In this document: in pieces, positions 1 to 8,929 of the stretch
Layout: each line of letters starts with the position of its first letter
How positions within the stretch are numbered: the stretch's first letter is position 1
Assembly: GCF_001403635.1 (NCBI RefSeq)
Contig: NZ_LN879468.1
Span: 1,457,501-1,521,500 of the forward strand
DNA: 64,000 bases
Direction: 5' to 3'
Source: Clostridium massiliamazoniense
GTDB taxonomy: Bacteria > Bacillota > Clostridia > Clostridiales > Clostridiaceae
The notes under the pieces: generated by a model
Database searches by the model: none
Told to the model about the DNA's origin: nothing
Seen by the model: the letters and a program-made list of their open reading frames with translations, nothing else
Made by a program: the position numbers and the translations under genes

Positions 1-41
1 AGAAAGCTATATTTTTTAATTATTTAATTAAATAAATTCCG

Positions 42-1058
42 TTAAAATATTCCATTTATATATATTATAAGTTTTCCTATTTGGACAAGTATATAACATA
101 GTATTCCTGCTGATGGTATAGTTATTACCCATGATAATCCCATATCTTTTGCAACACTCCAATTCACCCTTTTAAAACTTTTTTGAGATCCTGTTCCCAT
201 AATTGAGCTTGCCATTACTTGTGTTGTACTTACAGGAGCATGAAGATTGGTTGCAACTGCTAAAACAATAGCTGACCCTATTTGTGCCACAAATCCACCA
301 AGAGCATCTATTTTAGTGACCTTACTTCCCATAGTCTTAATTATTCTTTTTCCTCCTCCCATAGTTCCTAATCCCATAGCAGAAGCACATGCAAATATAA
401 CCCAATTAGGAACATTAAAAGCACCTAAAAAACCCCCACTTACTAAAGACATTGTTATTATCCCCATAGATTTTTGAGAATCATTTGCACCATGATTCAA
501 AGCAATTAAGGCTCCTGAAAATATTTGAGATTTTTGAAAAAACTTATTTGTTCTTCTAGGATTTGCATTTTTAAATACTAGTTTTAAAATATAAATTAAT
601 ATATACCCTACTGTAAAACCTATTATTGGAGATAAAAATATCCATATAACAAATTTGTTAATTAATGTCCACCAGCCAACTTCTTTAAAGTTATTTGTCA
701 TTGCTATGGCTCCACCTACTAATGCTCCTATTATAGCTCCAGTTGAACTCGTTGGAATTCCAAAATACCACGTGAACATATTCCATATTATAGATGCCAA
801 TAATACACATACAATTATCCAAAGAGGCATTTTTGTACCGTCTACAATTCCATCTCCTACTGTTTTAGCAACAGCTGTGCTGGTAAAAGCTCCTATGAAA
901 TTGAATATAGCACACATAGCTATTGCTTTTCTAGGACTTAATGCTCTTGTAGCTATTGTTGTTGCCACAACAGTAGCAGTATCATGAAATCCATTAGTAA
1001 AATCAAATATTAAAGCAAGAATAACTATAATTATCATTAATATTAAAGTACTACGCAT
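42..1058 (-). CDS. pit: PiT-family inorganic phosphate transporter
   Basis: This 338-residue integral membrane protein should import phosphate with a coupled cation. The N-terminal half has the PiT signature around GFHDTATVVATTIATRALSP, and the C-terminal half repeats it as ALNHGANDSQKSMGII. That inverted two-half layout with about ten hydrophobic segments is typical of the family. Its start overlaps the end of the DUF47 gene by 8 bp, so the two are translationally coupled. Some PiT relatives carry sulfate instead; the DUF47 partner favours phosphate. Confidence 0.9.
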   Translation of the reverse strand: MRSTLILMIIIVILALIFDFTNGFHDTATVVATTIATRALSPRKAIAMCAIFNFIGAFTSTAVAKTVGDGIVDGTKMPLWIIVCVLLASIIWNMFTWYFGIPTSSTGAIIGALVGGAIAMTNNFKEVGWWTLINKFVIWIFLSPIIGFTVGYILIYILKLVFKNANPRRTNKFFQKSQIFSGALIALNHGANDSQKSMGIITMSLVSGGFLGAFNVPNWVIFACASAMGLGTMGGGKRIIKTMGSKVTKIDALGGFVAQIGSAIVLAVATNLHAPVSTTQVMASSIMGTGSQKSFKRVNWSVAKDMGLSWVITIPSAGILCYILVQIGKLIIYINGIF

Positions 1059-1686
1059 GCTTTGTTACCACTCCTCCTATGATATTTGCAACATTTTCAC
1101 AAGCATCTAGAGTATTTTCAAATACTTGATATATATCTTTCCACTTAATCACATCTAGAACTTCAATATTTTTATTCCTAAATAGAGAGCCTACTACTTC
1201 TCTAAAAAATAAATCTCCTTCATTTTCTATTTTGTTCACTTCAATTATTTTTTCATTTATTATTTTTCCCTCTTTAGACTTATTCATATATGACAAAGAA
1301 GACATAAGCACTTCTATTTCCTCTGTTGCTCTAATTACTAAATTTATAAATATTTTTGATTCTTCAGTTGATGAAAGTATATTAAACATAACAAATCTAT
1401 GAACTATAGTTTCTATATTATCTATTATGTCATCCATTCTTTTAGTAACCATATAGATATCTTCTCTATCTATAGGAGTAACAAAACTATTATTTAGTAG
1501 TTCTATAATAGAATGAACTATTTTATCCCCTTTATTCTCTATTTCTTTTATTTGCTGTACATATATAGTTGAATTTTCTATATCATTAATATATTGATTT
1601 AATACCCTTGCTCCTTCTACTATATTGCTAGCTTGTTCTCTAAGTTTTACATAAAACTTATCTTCTTTCCTATTTCCATTAAACAT
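1051..1686 (-). CDS. DUF47 (PhoU-like) accessory protein of the phosphate transporter
   Basis: A soluble, all-helical protein of 211 residues with the DUF47 pattern (an early FYVKLREQASNIVEGARVL helix and a middle DREDIYMVTKRMDDIIDNIE helix with acidic metal-binding residues). DUF47 proteins are PhoU-like and usually sit beside Pit transporters, where they are thought to modulate uptake. The start is placed at the ATG at 1686, nine bases after AGGAG; a TTG three codons upstream lies too close to that site. It is the first gene of the operon with pit. Confidence 0.85.
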   Translation of the reverse strand: MFNGNRKEDKFYVKLREQASNIVEGARVLNQYINDIENSTIYVQQIKEIENKGDKIVHSIIELLNNSFVTPIDREDIYMVTKRMDDIIDNIETIVHRFVMFNILSSTEESKIFINLVIRATEEIEVLMSSLSYMNKSKEGKIINEKIIEVNKIENEGDLFFREVVGSLFRNKNIEVLDVIKWKDIYQVFENTLDACENVANIIGGVVTKHA

Positions 1687-1760
1687 ATTATTCAACTCCT
1701 AAAATTTTAATATATTTTAGTTTGAGTATTTTAATAAAAAAAATACAATATTTATATAAA

Positions 1761-1800
1761 AGAAAAAACACTAGGTCAGTTTTCTATAAACCCAGTGTTT
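1761..1800 (-). terminator. Rho-independent terminator of the ferritin-like gene
   Basis: An 11-bp inverted repeat (AAACACTAGGT, 1766-1776, with ACCCAGTGTTT, 1790-1800; one mismatch) is followed on the minus strand by a T-rich run. It lies just after the ferritin-like gene that ends at 1844. Confidence 0.8.
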
Positions 1801-1843
1801 AAATTATTTTTTATATTAAATACAGCTACTTTTTTAATAAAAT

Positions 1844-3085
1844 CTATTTTTTTATTCTACCTACGTCTGTATTATCATGTTTTCTATCATCAAGTTCTTT
1901 TATTGGATGTGCCCCTTCTTGGAATCTATAATCTTCACCATTTTTATCTATGTATTTTTCTATTACAGTATGGCTAACAACTTCATCAAGATTATGGTTA
2001 ACCTTTTCTTGATATTTATAAAAATCTGAATCCTTATCTAACTTTGAAACATCTATATAATCTTCTTTGTTAGCTGTTACATTTGCTGTTTTTATTACTT
2101 CTCTTACATAATCCTTATTTGATTTTAATTCAAGTATTTCAGGGAATGTACCATCTGGTATAACTTCTTGCCATTCTCTACCTTCATACTTTTTAAGTAA
2201 TTCTGCAGCCTTATGCAAATGACCTACCTCTTGCATAAAACTTTCTTCCCATATTTTCTTAATATATTCATCAGTTTCTGTTTTATAACAAGAATAATAA
2301 AGATATGCTTCAGTATAATCGTGCATTAATAACTCTTCTAACCATGTACATCTAGTGTCTTTAAGACTTCCATACTGAGTAACATGTTCTTCTTCAACTA
2401 AGCCAATTTCTAAATACAATTTTCTTCCTATATCGTTTTTATATAACGAACTTACATTCATATAATAGTTCATTGTTTGTTGTTCTGCTGCTGTTATTAT
2501 ATTTATATTTAATTTTGTTAATAAATCTGCACTCTTAAAATCAACAAATCTTTCAATAGTATCATGCGGATGTCTATGATGAGCAATAGTTGGTCTTGCT
2601 GGCATTATTTCTGTGTAATGTCCAACAAGTTTTTCAGCTTTAACCCCTTCATCCATTTCTAATAAATCTGCATATCTATATAGATGGTCAAAATCTTCAA
2701 GAAGTGCAAAATCTAGAGATGCCTTTACATATTCATCTTTTTCCCTCTTAGCTAAAGCACAAGTTAAATCTACAGCTAATTGTTCATAGCTTATTGTTGT
2801 TTCTAAAATGGATTCATTTAAAGGTCTTAAATTACTTATTTTCATTTGTTGTTGTTTTTCAATTCTTCTAGTTGCAGCTATGGCTCTTCTTAAATCATTA
2901 TCTGGGCAATGTCTTGAAAATTGATGCGCAAACCAGTTTGCTTCAAATTCTGTACCATTCATTAAAATTATACGTGTTTTAGTGTAAGGATCTACTTCCT
3001 CTGTATTATATTTCTTAGGATATAATTCTCCCCAACTTTGAAATGAAGATTCTAAGTCCATAGGTTTTTCTTCAAATGGATTCAT
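1844..3085 (-). CDS. Ferritin-like superfamily protein of unknown role
   Basis: A soluble protein of 413 residues. Several long helices carry Glu and His at spacings seen in ferritin-like diiron proteins: EANWFAHQFSRH near the N-terminus, SYEQLAVDLTCAL, GLVEEEHVTQYG, and ESFMQEVGHLHKAAELL in the last bundle. The total is about twice a normal four-helix ferritin domain, so two bundles are possible. The C-terminal 80 residues are charged and likely unstructured. The start is the ATG at 3085, 12 bases after AAAGGAG; the TTG at 3097 touches the ribosome site. Metal binding is inferred only from the motifs. It is a single-gene unit divergent from the gene at 3369. Confidence 0.6.
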   Translation of the reverse strand: MNPFEEKPMDLESSFQSWGELYPKKYNTEEVDPYTKTRIILMNGTEFEANWFAHQFSRHCPDNDLRRAIAATRRIEKQQQMKISNLRPLNESILETTISYEQLAVDLTCALAKREKDEYVKASLDFALLEDFDHLYRYADLLEMDEGVKAEKLVGHYTEIMPARPTIAHHRHPHDTIERFVDFKSADLLTKLNINIITAAEQQTMNYYMNVSSLYKNDIGRKLYLEIGLVEEEHVTQYGSLKDTRCTWLEELLMHDYTEAYLYYSCYKTETDEYIKKIWEESFMQEVGHLHKAAELLKKYEGREWQEVIPDGTFPEILELKSNKDYVREVIKTANVTANKEDYIDVSKLDKDSDFYKYQEKVNHNLDEVVSHTVIEKYIDKNGEDYRFQEGAHPIKELDDRKHDNTDVGRIKK

Positions 3086-3368
3086 AAAATATTCCAACTC
3101 CTTTAAATTTATTCATATAATTTAAGTTACCCAATGAAAATGAATTTAATCCAAAATTTATCTTTCAAATAACAATTAGTTTTATTTGTATTAGTAAATT
3201 TAAATTCTCTGAATTTAATATTTTACTTAGTTCTAAAAATGATTACTTTATATATTACTTTAGTAACTATTTTTTCTCTTATAGTTTTCATATAATAAAT
3301 TCATAAGCTAAGACAAACATTACAAATACTAGTCTTTACAATAACTTAAATAACAAAAGGAGAAAAAT

Positions 3369-3869
3369 ATGAGTAATAACTATACACCCATTTTAATTGC
3401 TTTAGCTGCTATAGTATATATACTATATGCTCAATATAGAGAAAAACCTGTTAAGGGAAGGTCATATATCATTGCCCCTATAATTTTTATATTCATAGGT
3501 TATAATGATTTAGAAAATTTACATGGAAATTTAAATAACTACATACCTGTATTAGCAGGTTTATGTATTCTCTTCTTAATTATAGGAATGATTTCTGGAT
3601 TCTTTATAAAGTTTTATAGAAAAGAAGATGGAATTCTATATCAAAAGGGAGGTATAATTTCTGCTATTTTTATATTATTAGGATTGTCTTTAAGAGAAGT
3701 TTTTAGATTTTCTTTAATGCATACATCCTATGCTTTATTAACAAAAGGAGCTCTTTTAATAGTTCTTTTATTAGGTTTTCAATATGCAGGAAGAAGTCTT
3801 ATAGCTATTTACAGAGAACCAAGCATAATGGAACAATTTAGAGAAAATAGACATAATAAAAGAAGATAA
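3369..3869 (+). CDS. CcdC/DUF1453-like membrane protein
   Basis: A 166-residue protein with four or five hydrophobic segments and a basic tail (ENRHNKRR). The pattern of an N-terminal helix, a YREKPVKGR cytoplasmic loop and later helices resembles the CcdC/DUF1453 family of small Firmicute membrane proteins; that assignment is from memory of the family. AAAGGAG sits seven bases before the ATG. A shared terminator separates it from the convergent hydrolase gene. Confidence 0.55.
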   Translation: MSNNYTPILIALAAIVYILYAQYREKPVKGRSYIIAPIIFIFIGYNDLENLHGNLNNYIPVLAGLCILFLIIGMISGFFIKFYRKEDGILYQKGGIISAIFILLGLSLREVFRFSLMHTSYALLTKGALLIVLLLGFQYAGRSLIAIYREPSIMEQFRENRHNKRR

Positions 3870-3870
3870 C

Positions 3871-3917
3871 ATTAAAAAACACTAGGCTTAAATTTATAGA
3901 CCTAGTGCTTTTTTAAT
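3871..3917. terminator. Bidirectional terminator between convergent genes
   Basis: The stem AACACTAGG / CCTAGTGCTT is flanked by A-runs on the left and T-runs on the right. It can therefore end transcription from both the gene ending at 3869 and the convergent gene ending at 3924. Confidence 0.85.
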
Positions 3918-3923
3918 GTTTTA

Positions 3924-4829
3924 TTACTTAAGATTTTTATTAAAGAATATAGTAAGTTTTTCAAGAGCTGGATTTACATATTTAGGTATATCATACATAT
4001 CAACATGTGTTGCTCCTTCTATTAAGAATAATTCCTTATCCTCAGATGCCGCTTTTTCATATGCTTCTTCACTAAACATTAAGGTATCTGCTTCTGCTCC
4101 AGCAATTATTAGTAATGGTTGAGTTAATAATGTGTCAAGATTACTAAAAGCTGAGAAAGTTAGAATTTTTTCAACACTTCTAAATAAGAAACGATTTGTT
4201 GAATTTGGATGTTGTGCTCTTGATGTTCTGTAATAATCGTAAGCTTCTCTCATTAAAGTAGTTGTATTTTCATCAATTTCTTCTAATGAATTTGGTACCC
4301 ATGGAATGTATTGTAATTCTGCACCATTAGCTTCAGCTGTTCTTTGAGTATTAGCTGCTTGAATTGTTGCTAAAGAAGCCTCTTTTCCTTGAGCTCTAAA
4401 TAATCCTCCAACATCAACTGAACTAATTCCTGCTACAGCTTTAATTCTATGGTTACTTTGTGATGCATTAATTGCATATCCACCACCAGCACATATACCT
4501 AAAACTCCAATGTTATCTACATCAACATAAGGTAATGTTGTAAGGTAATCTACGGCGCAATGTACATCTTCTACTCTTTCTGAAGGATCTTCTAATAAAC
4601 GAGGTTCTCCTCCACTTTCGCCTTGGTAAGATGCATCAAATGCTAATGTTATAAATCCTTGTTTTGAAAGATTTTCAGCATATAATCCAGATGTTTGTTC
4701 TTTTACTCCACCACCTGGGTGTACACATACAATAGCAGGATATTTTCTACTTTCATCCATTCCTTCTGGTAAATAAAGATTTCCAGCCATATCAATATTA
4801 TTATGTTTAAATTTTACTGATTTCATCAT
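3924..4829 (-). CDS. Alpha/beta hydrolase, dienelactone-hydrolase-like
   Basis: A cytoplasmic enzyme of 301 residues with the alpha/beta hydrolase fold. It has an oxyanion-loop HPGGGVKE, then DASYQGESGGEP, a nucleophile elbow GICAGGG with cysteine (about residue 113) rather than serine, a late acidic residue in AGAEADT, and catalytic His in GATHVDMYD. A Cys nucleophile is typical of dienelactone hydrolases and the YcjY-type group. The substrate cannot be told. The start is uncertain: AGAGAGG directly abuts the ATG at 4841, so the ATG at 4829 (or 4826) is preferred. Confidence 0.7.
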   Translation of the reverse strand: MMKSVKFKHNNIDMAGNLYLPEGMDESRKYPAIVCVHPGGGVKEQTSGLYAENLSKQGFITLAFDASYQGESGGEPRLLEDPSERVEDVHCAVDYLTTLPYVDVDNIGVLGICAGGGYAINASQSNHRIKAVAGISSVDVGGLFRAQGKEASLATIQAANTQRTAEANGAELQYIPWVPNSLEEIDENTTTLMREAYDYYRTSRAQHPNSTNRFLFRSVEKILTFSAFSNLDTLLTQPLLIIAGAEADTLMFSEEAYEKAASEDKELFLIEGATHVDMYDIPKYVNPALEKLTIFFNKNLK

Positions 4830-4841
4830 TTTTATATACAT

Positions 4842-5332
4842 CCTCTCTATATGAATATATTTTTTAAATTGCTTTTTAATTTTAGAATCATCATTTCTGA
4901 GTTCTTTTTAATATCCTTTATATAATTATAAAAGATAAATACCCTCAAGTAGTTTATTACTCTTATGTATATTATATTAAATCATAAAGAGAGTTCCTTC
5001 AATAACCAGATTTCAACATCAGAGTATTAATACTCATTTCTTTTATTTTGTATATTAACTAAAAAACTTATATATATTATTGAAATTCAGATTTCAATGC
5101 CATCATACAAATGGTTTAACGATTTAAGCATATAAATTAGGTAATTTTTTCTCCACTAATGCGATTTAAAAATAAGATATTTTAAATCCAACTAATGCAG
5201 TACTTCATAGTACTTTAAAAGTAATTTTAATAATTTATAAAGAAAACTGTATTCAAAAAGTAATTGTATTCTCTAAAAATCACCTTTATACTAAATTATG
5301 TAACAAATGAAAATTTTAATGAGGTGCTTATA
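4842..5332. other. 491-bp intergenic region with one perfect inverted repeat
   Basis: An AT-rich stretch between divergent genes. The only clear structure is an 8-bp perfect inverted repeat ATTGAAAT-TCAG-ATTTCAAT at 5079-5098, a possible operator. No convincing small gene or structured RNA was seen. Confidence 0.5.
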
Positions 5333-5962
5333 ATGGGAAAAGGCAAAAAAATATTAATAGGTCTAATATCTATAATTATAATATTAATTATTATAATTGT
5401 CGGAGTTTATTTCGTATCATTTAGACCTAAGGTAGAGACAACCCCTGTAAATGGAACAGTACAAGTTAACACAGTAGCTATTGCTAAAAAGTTTATTCCA
5501 TCAGATATTAAATTAAGCAAGGATGGAGTAAGTGCTACATCAAATGTTAAACTTAACTCAAGTGAACTTACAAACTTAGCAGCCTATGCAGTTTCTAAAT
5601 CACCAACTGCAACTAAATATATTACTGGATTAAAGGTTGCAACAGATAATAACAATAAATTAGTTGTTTATGTAACAGGTAAATTAAACAACATTCCATC
5701 ACAAGCTAAAATTGATTTCAGTGTTAAGCCAGAAAATGGATCTGCTGTCCTTCATTATGATGGTGGTAAAATTGGATTCTTATCTATACCTAAAAGCTTA
5801 ATATTTGATAAGTTAAGAAGTAATGATTATATCCATGTTGATAAAAGTAATGGTGATATAACAATTAATCCTCAAGAGATTAAAGGATTAAATATATCTA
5901 ATATCTCTGTTAATAAATCAGACTTAGATATTCAATTAAATGAAAAAATAAAATCATTATAA
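5333..5962 (+). CDS. Membrane-anchored extracytoplasmic protein, unknown function
   Basis: A 209-residue protein with a basic N-terminus (MGKGKK), one strongly hydrophobic segment rich in Ile (residues 7-28) and an outside domain of about 180 residues with alternating beta-type sequence. There is no lipobox and no C-terminal anchor. The start is fixed by GAGGTG at 5321-5326 before the ATG at 5333; an upstream TTG in frame has no ribosome site. I do not recognise the family. A strong terminator follows, so it is probably a single-gene unit. Confidence 0.7.
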   Translation: MGKGKKILIGLISIIIILIIIIVGVYFVSFRPKVETTPVNGTVQVNTVAIAKKFIPSDIKLSKDGVSATSNVKLNSSELTNLAAYAVSKSPTATKYITGLKVATDNNNKLVVYVTGKLNNIPSQAKIDFSVKPENGSAVLHYDGGKIGFLSIPKSLIFDKLRSNDYIHVDKSNGDITINPQEIKGLNISNISVNKSDLDIQLNEKIKSL

Positions 5963-5979
5963 ACTAAAATTTAATAAAA

Positions 5980-6020
5980 CACTAAAAGGCTACATTTATT
6001 AAAAAATGTAGCCTAATAAA
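5980..6020. terminator. Hairpin terminator, usable in both directions
   Basis: The perfect stem GGCTACAT / ATGTAGCC (5988-6013) lies between the gene ending at 5962 and the broken minus-strand gene ending at 6023. Flanking runs are moderately T- and A-rich. Confidence 0.7.
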
Positions 6021-6022
6021 AT

Positions 6023-6496
6023 TCAATTTTTAACTTTAAGATTATATTCTGATGTTATTATACTTCCAACTATAAATCCAGAAATTATTAAAAATAAAAA
6101 AAAAGATATATAACTTACTATACACATTATTAAATTTATTGTAATCAAACTAAAAATTAGTAAATAGTTAGGAGATTGTCCCCAAGCAGTACTATCTGTA
6201 ATATAACTAAAAAAAATTTTCCCATTAATTATAATTAAGGTATATAAAAATCTACATATAATGCTAAAAGCACTTGATATAGCTCTACTTTAAGTTTTTA
6301 TAGTTATAAGTAGAATAATACTTGAATGAAAAGCTATTATAAAATATTGAGTTATAAATCTTAATATAATATGTTTAAAAACTAAATCAATATTTTTACT
6401 TATAAATAATGATCCTATTATAGCAACACTGTACCATCCTACTAAAAATATAAATGCTCCGATGAAAATTACTAACATTTTTGAAATAAAAAACAC
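6023..6496 (-). pseudogene. Integral membrane protein gene interrupted by an in-frame stop
   Basis: Reading from the ATG at 6496, the frame encodes 68 mostly hydrophobic residues, meets a TAA at 6290-6292, and then stays open in the same frame for another 88 residues to a TGA at 6023. That second stop falls just before a terminator at 5988-6013. The second half is also hydrophobic (SRAISSAFSIICRFLYTL, later SLITINLIMCIVSYISFFL). One nonsense change would explain this: the intact protein would be 157 residues with four or five membrane helices. The 68-residue piece could still be made. The family is not recognised. Confidence 0.6.
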
Positions 6497-6801
6497 TTCT
6501 TTTCCTTATATTATGTAAAAAATATATATATTAAACCGTTTTTATGTTTTAATTATCATTTAACTTATTTAAAAACACAAAAGCATGCAATTCTTATTTT
6601 TATTATAATATATAAAAAAATTATATTTAAGGTGTAATAAAGAATAATAAGGTACAAGGGGTATAAATCTATTCTTTATTCACATCTAAAAACATACTTA
6701 TTTTACATAAAAAATTCATTTTTAATTCTTAAAATAGTATATAATTTAATTAATACTTTCAAAATAACAAATATAATTATAATGATGAAAGAGGTGTTTT
6801 A
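6497..6801. other. 305-bp intergenic region, nothing definite
   Basis: Very AT-rich sequence between divergent genes. A TATAAT-like box lies near 6740, about 60 bp before the DUF2316 gene, but without a good -35. No structured RNA or ORF was seen. Confidence 0.4.
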
Positions 6802-7104
6802 ATGTCTTTAACAAAAGAGCAAATAAAAAATACACGAGAAGAATTTCAAAAAAATATAAAACTTTCGGGACTTTCATTAACTCAAATTGCATTAGACTTG
6901 CACACTGATGTCTCTACACTTAAAAATATTATCGACTTAAATACAACTTCTATTGAAAATCCTTGGATTTTAAAAAATTATTTGAATAATAAAATTAAAA
7001 ACTTAAATAAAACTCCTATTCCATTTTCAGTATTAATAGGAGACTATCATAATTATTGGTTTTTAGATAGTATAAAAATTGATGAAGGAAAAATTCTTAG
7101 GTAA
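6802..7104 (+). CDS. DUF2316 family small protein with helix-turn-helix-like N-terminus
   Basis: A 100-residue protein with the layout of DUF2316: LTKEQIKNTREEFQKNIKLSGLSLTQIALDLHT forms a helix-turn-helix-like region, followed by ENPWILKNYLNNKI and a short tail. The family is often called a transcription-factor-like domain, but DNA binding is not established here. AGAGGTG precedes the ATG. It is 42 bp upstream of the amidohydrolase gene in the same direction, so the pair is probably one operon. Confidence 0.75.
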   Translation: MSLTKEQIKNTREEFQKNIKLSGLSLTQIALDLHTDVSTLKNIIDLNTTSIENPWILKNYLNNKIKNLNKTPIPFSVLIGDYHNYWFLDSIKIDEGKILR

Positions 7105-7146
7105 TCATTAACTACTTAAGAATAAAAATTTATAAGGAGATATATA

Positions 7147-8232
7147 ATGAATAACACTATAATAAAAAATATTAGAGTATTTGATGGAAATAAGCTTTCA
7201 GAAGTAAAGACTATTTATATAAAAGATGGATTAATTTCAGATAAAATAACTGATGGAATTGTAATAGATGGACAATTTAACACCCTGATTCCAGGTCTCA
7301 TTGATTCTCATATTCATCTTAGTAGTATTAAAGATCTTGAAAATGCGTCAAACTGGGGAATAACTACAATGTTAGATATGGCTACCAATTCACCTAATTT
7401 AGTTAATAGCCTTAAAAACAAAACTAATTTAACAGATGTTAGAAGTTGTTATTATCCTGCTTCAGGTAAAGGTAGTATACAAATATCTAAAATGGGGTTT
7501 CCAGAATCATCAGCTATAACAACAAAAGAGCAAGCAATTAATTTTATTGAAGAACAAATATCTTTTGATGCTGATTATATAAAAATAATACTTGAAGATC
7601 CAAAAATAATGGGCTCAGCTGCTTTAACTCCAGAAATCGTAAAAATATTAGTTGAAGAAAGTCATAAAAGAAATAAAAAAGTACACTGCCATGCTACAAG
7701 TATATACGCATACGAACTTGCAGTTGCCTCTGATGTAGATGTAATTTCCCATACCCCAGTTGAACAAGTAATTTCCTCTTCTTTAGCTAAAACTATTGCT
7801 AATAAAGGTATTATTGTAATACCAACTATGATCATGATGGAAGGAGTTATTAATTCTAATAAAAAAATAAGTACTCATAAAAATATGAGTTTTCAAAATG
7901 TAGAATTAACCGTTAAAGAGCTAAAAAAAGCAGGTGTTCATATTGCAGCAGGAACTGATGCTAATAGTGCTGAAGGGTCATTTTTCACACTACCACACGG
8001 CAAATCACTTCATGATGAATTAAAATTACTAGTTAAAACTGGATTCTCCCCTATAGAAGCACTTAATAGTGCAACTATTATACCAGCAAAATTTCTTCAA
8101 TTATCAGATCGTGGAAGTATTGAAATTGGAAAAAAAGCAGATTTAGTTATAATTGAAGGTGATCCAACAGTAGATATTGAGGTATCTCAAAATATAAAAT
8201 CTATATGGATATCAGGAAAAAAAATCAAATAA
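7147..8232 (+). CDS. Metal-dependent amidohydrolase (imidazolonepropionase-like)
   Basis: A cytoplasmic hydrolase of 361 residues in the amidohydrolase superfamily. Metal ligands can be assigned: HxH at His55/His57 in GLIDSHIHLSS, Lys146 in DADYIKIILED (likely carboxylated), His182 in VHCHATS, His202 in VISHTP and Asp271 in AAGTDANS. The last 50 residues (GSIEIGKKADLVIIEGDP) return to the small beta domain. Substrate specificity cannot be read; relatives act on cyclic amides and peptides. GGAG lies just before the ATG. Cotranscription with the DUF2316 gene is likely. Confidence 0.8.
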   Translation: MNNTIIKNIRVFDGNKLSEVKTIYIKDGLISDKITDGIVIDGQFNTLIPGLIDSHIHLSSIKDLENASNWGITTMLDMATNSPNLVNSLKNKTNLTDVRSCYYPASGKGSIQISKMGFPESSAITTKEQAINFIEEQISFDADYIKIILEDPKIMGSAALTPEIVKILVEESHKRNKKVHCHATSIYAYELAVASDVDVISHTPVEQVISSSLAKTIANKGIIVIPTMIMMEGVINSNKKISTHKNMSFQNVELTVKELKKAGVHIAAGTDANSAEGSFFTLPHGKSLHDELKLLVKTGFSPIEALNSATIIPAKFLQLSDRGSIEIGKKADLVIIEGDPTVDIEVSQNIKSIWISGKKIK

Positions 8233-8400
8233 AAATTTAAAGAATATATAATAAAAAGAGTCATATTAAGTGGCTTTTTGAGACTCTATATAGATTTGTA
8301 TAAGTTTAGATAATGAAGATTTTGAAAGAATCAATTATAGAAATGGTGAATTCAAACCTATGAAACTTAAAATAATTTCACCTTGTTGTATTTTAATAGA

Positions 8401-8436
8401 AAAACACTAAGTTTATTAATTTTAAACTTAGTGTTT
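8401..8436. terminator. Terminator at the end of the tRNA array
   Basis: A nearly perfect stem AAAACACTAAGTTTA / TAAACTTAGTGTTTT with a short loop. It lies 12 bp beyond the 3' end of the last tRNA on the minus strand and could also stop plus-strand readthrough from the amidohydrolase. Confidence 0.75.
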
Positions 8437-8447
8437 TCGGTATTTTA

Positions 8448-8524
8448 TGGTACACCTAGTGAGATTCGAACTCACGACCTTTGGATTCGAAGTCCACCAC
8501 TCTATCCAGCTGAGCTATAGGTGT
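8448..8524 (-). tRNA. tRNA-Arg (anticodon TCG)
   Basis: A 77-nt cloverleaf including encoded CCA. The anticodon loop CTTCGAA gives TCG (reads CGA). The acceptor ACACCTA pairs with TAGGTGT; the first anticodon-stem pair is a G-A mismatch. It lies after the terminator of the upstream array, so it depends on readthrough or its own promoter. Confidence 0.93.
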
Positions 8525-8554
8525 ATAGGTAAAATTTTCATTTTAAAAACTTTA

Positions 8555-8586
8555 GAAAAAAAAAGAGATAACAAAAAGTCATCTCT
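8555..8586 (-). terminator. Terminator inside the tRNA cluster
   Basis: On the minus strand the stem AGAGATGAC / GTTATCTCT is followed by an uninterrupted T-run. It comes directly after tRNA-Gly(TCC) and separates the main array from the final tRNA-Arg(TCG). Confidence 0.85.
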
Positions 8587-8589
8587 TGT

Positions 8590-8663
8590 TGGAGCGGGTA
8601 CCGGGAATCGAACCCGGGTATCCAGCTTGGAAGGCTGGTGTTCTACCATTGAACTACACCCGC
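8590..8663 (-). tRNA. tRNA-Gly (anticodon TCC), copy 1
   Basis: A 74-nt cloverleaf with encoded CCA; stem CCAGC / GCTGG closes the loop CTTCCAA, giving anticodon TCC. Identical in sequence to the copy at 9197-9270. Confidence 0.96.
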
Positions 8664-8667
8664 ATAT

Positions 8668-8742
8668 TGGAGCGAGAGACGGGACTCGAACCCGCAACAT
8701 TCACCTTGGCAAGGTGACGCTCTACCATTGAGCCACTCCCGC
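8668..8742 (-). tRNA. tRNA-Gly (anticodon GCC)
   Basis: A 75-nt cloverleaf with CCA; loop TTGCCAA between TCACC and GGTGA gives anticodon GCC. Four bases separate it from the next tRNA. Confidence 0.96.
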
Positions 8743-8747
8743 AGAAC

Positions 8748-8831
8748 TGGTGCAGATGAAGGGAGTCGAACCCATACGCCTAGGGCGCTAGATCCTAAGT
8801 CTAGTGCGTCTGCCAATTTCGCCACATCTGC
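8748..8831 (-). tRNA. tRNA-Leu (anticodon TAG)
   Basis: An 84-nt class II tRNA with a long variable arm and encoded CCA. The loop CTTAGGA between CTAGA and TCTAG gives anticodon TAG. Confidence 0.95.
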
Positions 8832-8850
8832 ATCATAAAAGTTATTAAAT

Positions 8851-8926
8851 TGGTGGCTCACCGGGGAATCGAACCCCGGACACCATGATTAAAAGTCATG
8901 TGCTCTACCGACTGAGCTAGTGAACC
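8851..8926 (-). tRNA. tRNA-Lys (anticodon TTT)
   Basis: A 76-nt cloverleaf with CCA; loop CTTTTAA between CATGA and TCATG gives anticodon TTT. Confidence 0.96.
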
Positions 8927-8929
8927 ATT

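Noticed and set aside
8257-8287. Short hairpin AGAGTC / GACTCT after the amidohydrolase
   Set aside because: Only 6 bp with a long loop and no T-run; not called as a terminator.
8296-8410. A 38-codon open stretch (DNEDFERINYRNGEFKPMK) ending in the terminator
   Set aside because: No start codon or ribosome site, a stop just upstream, and no recognised family; it may be a gene remnant but cannot be supported.
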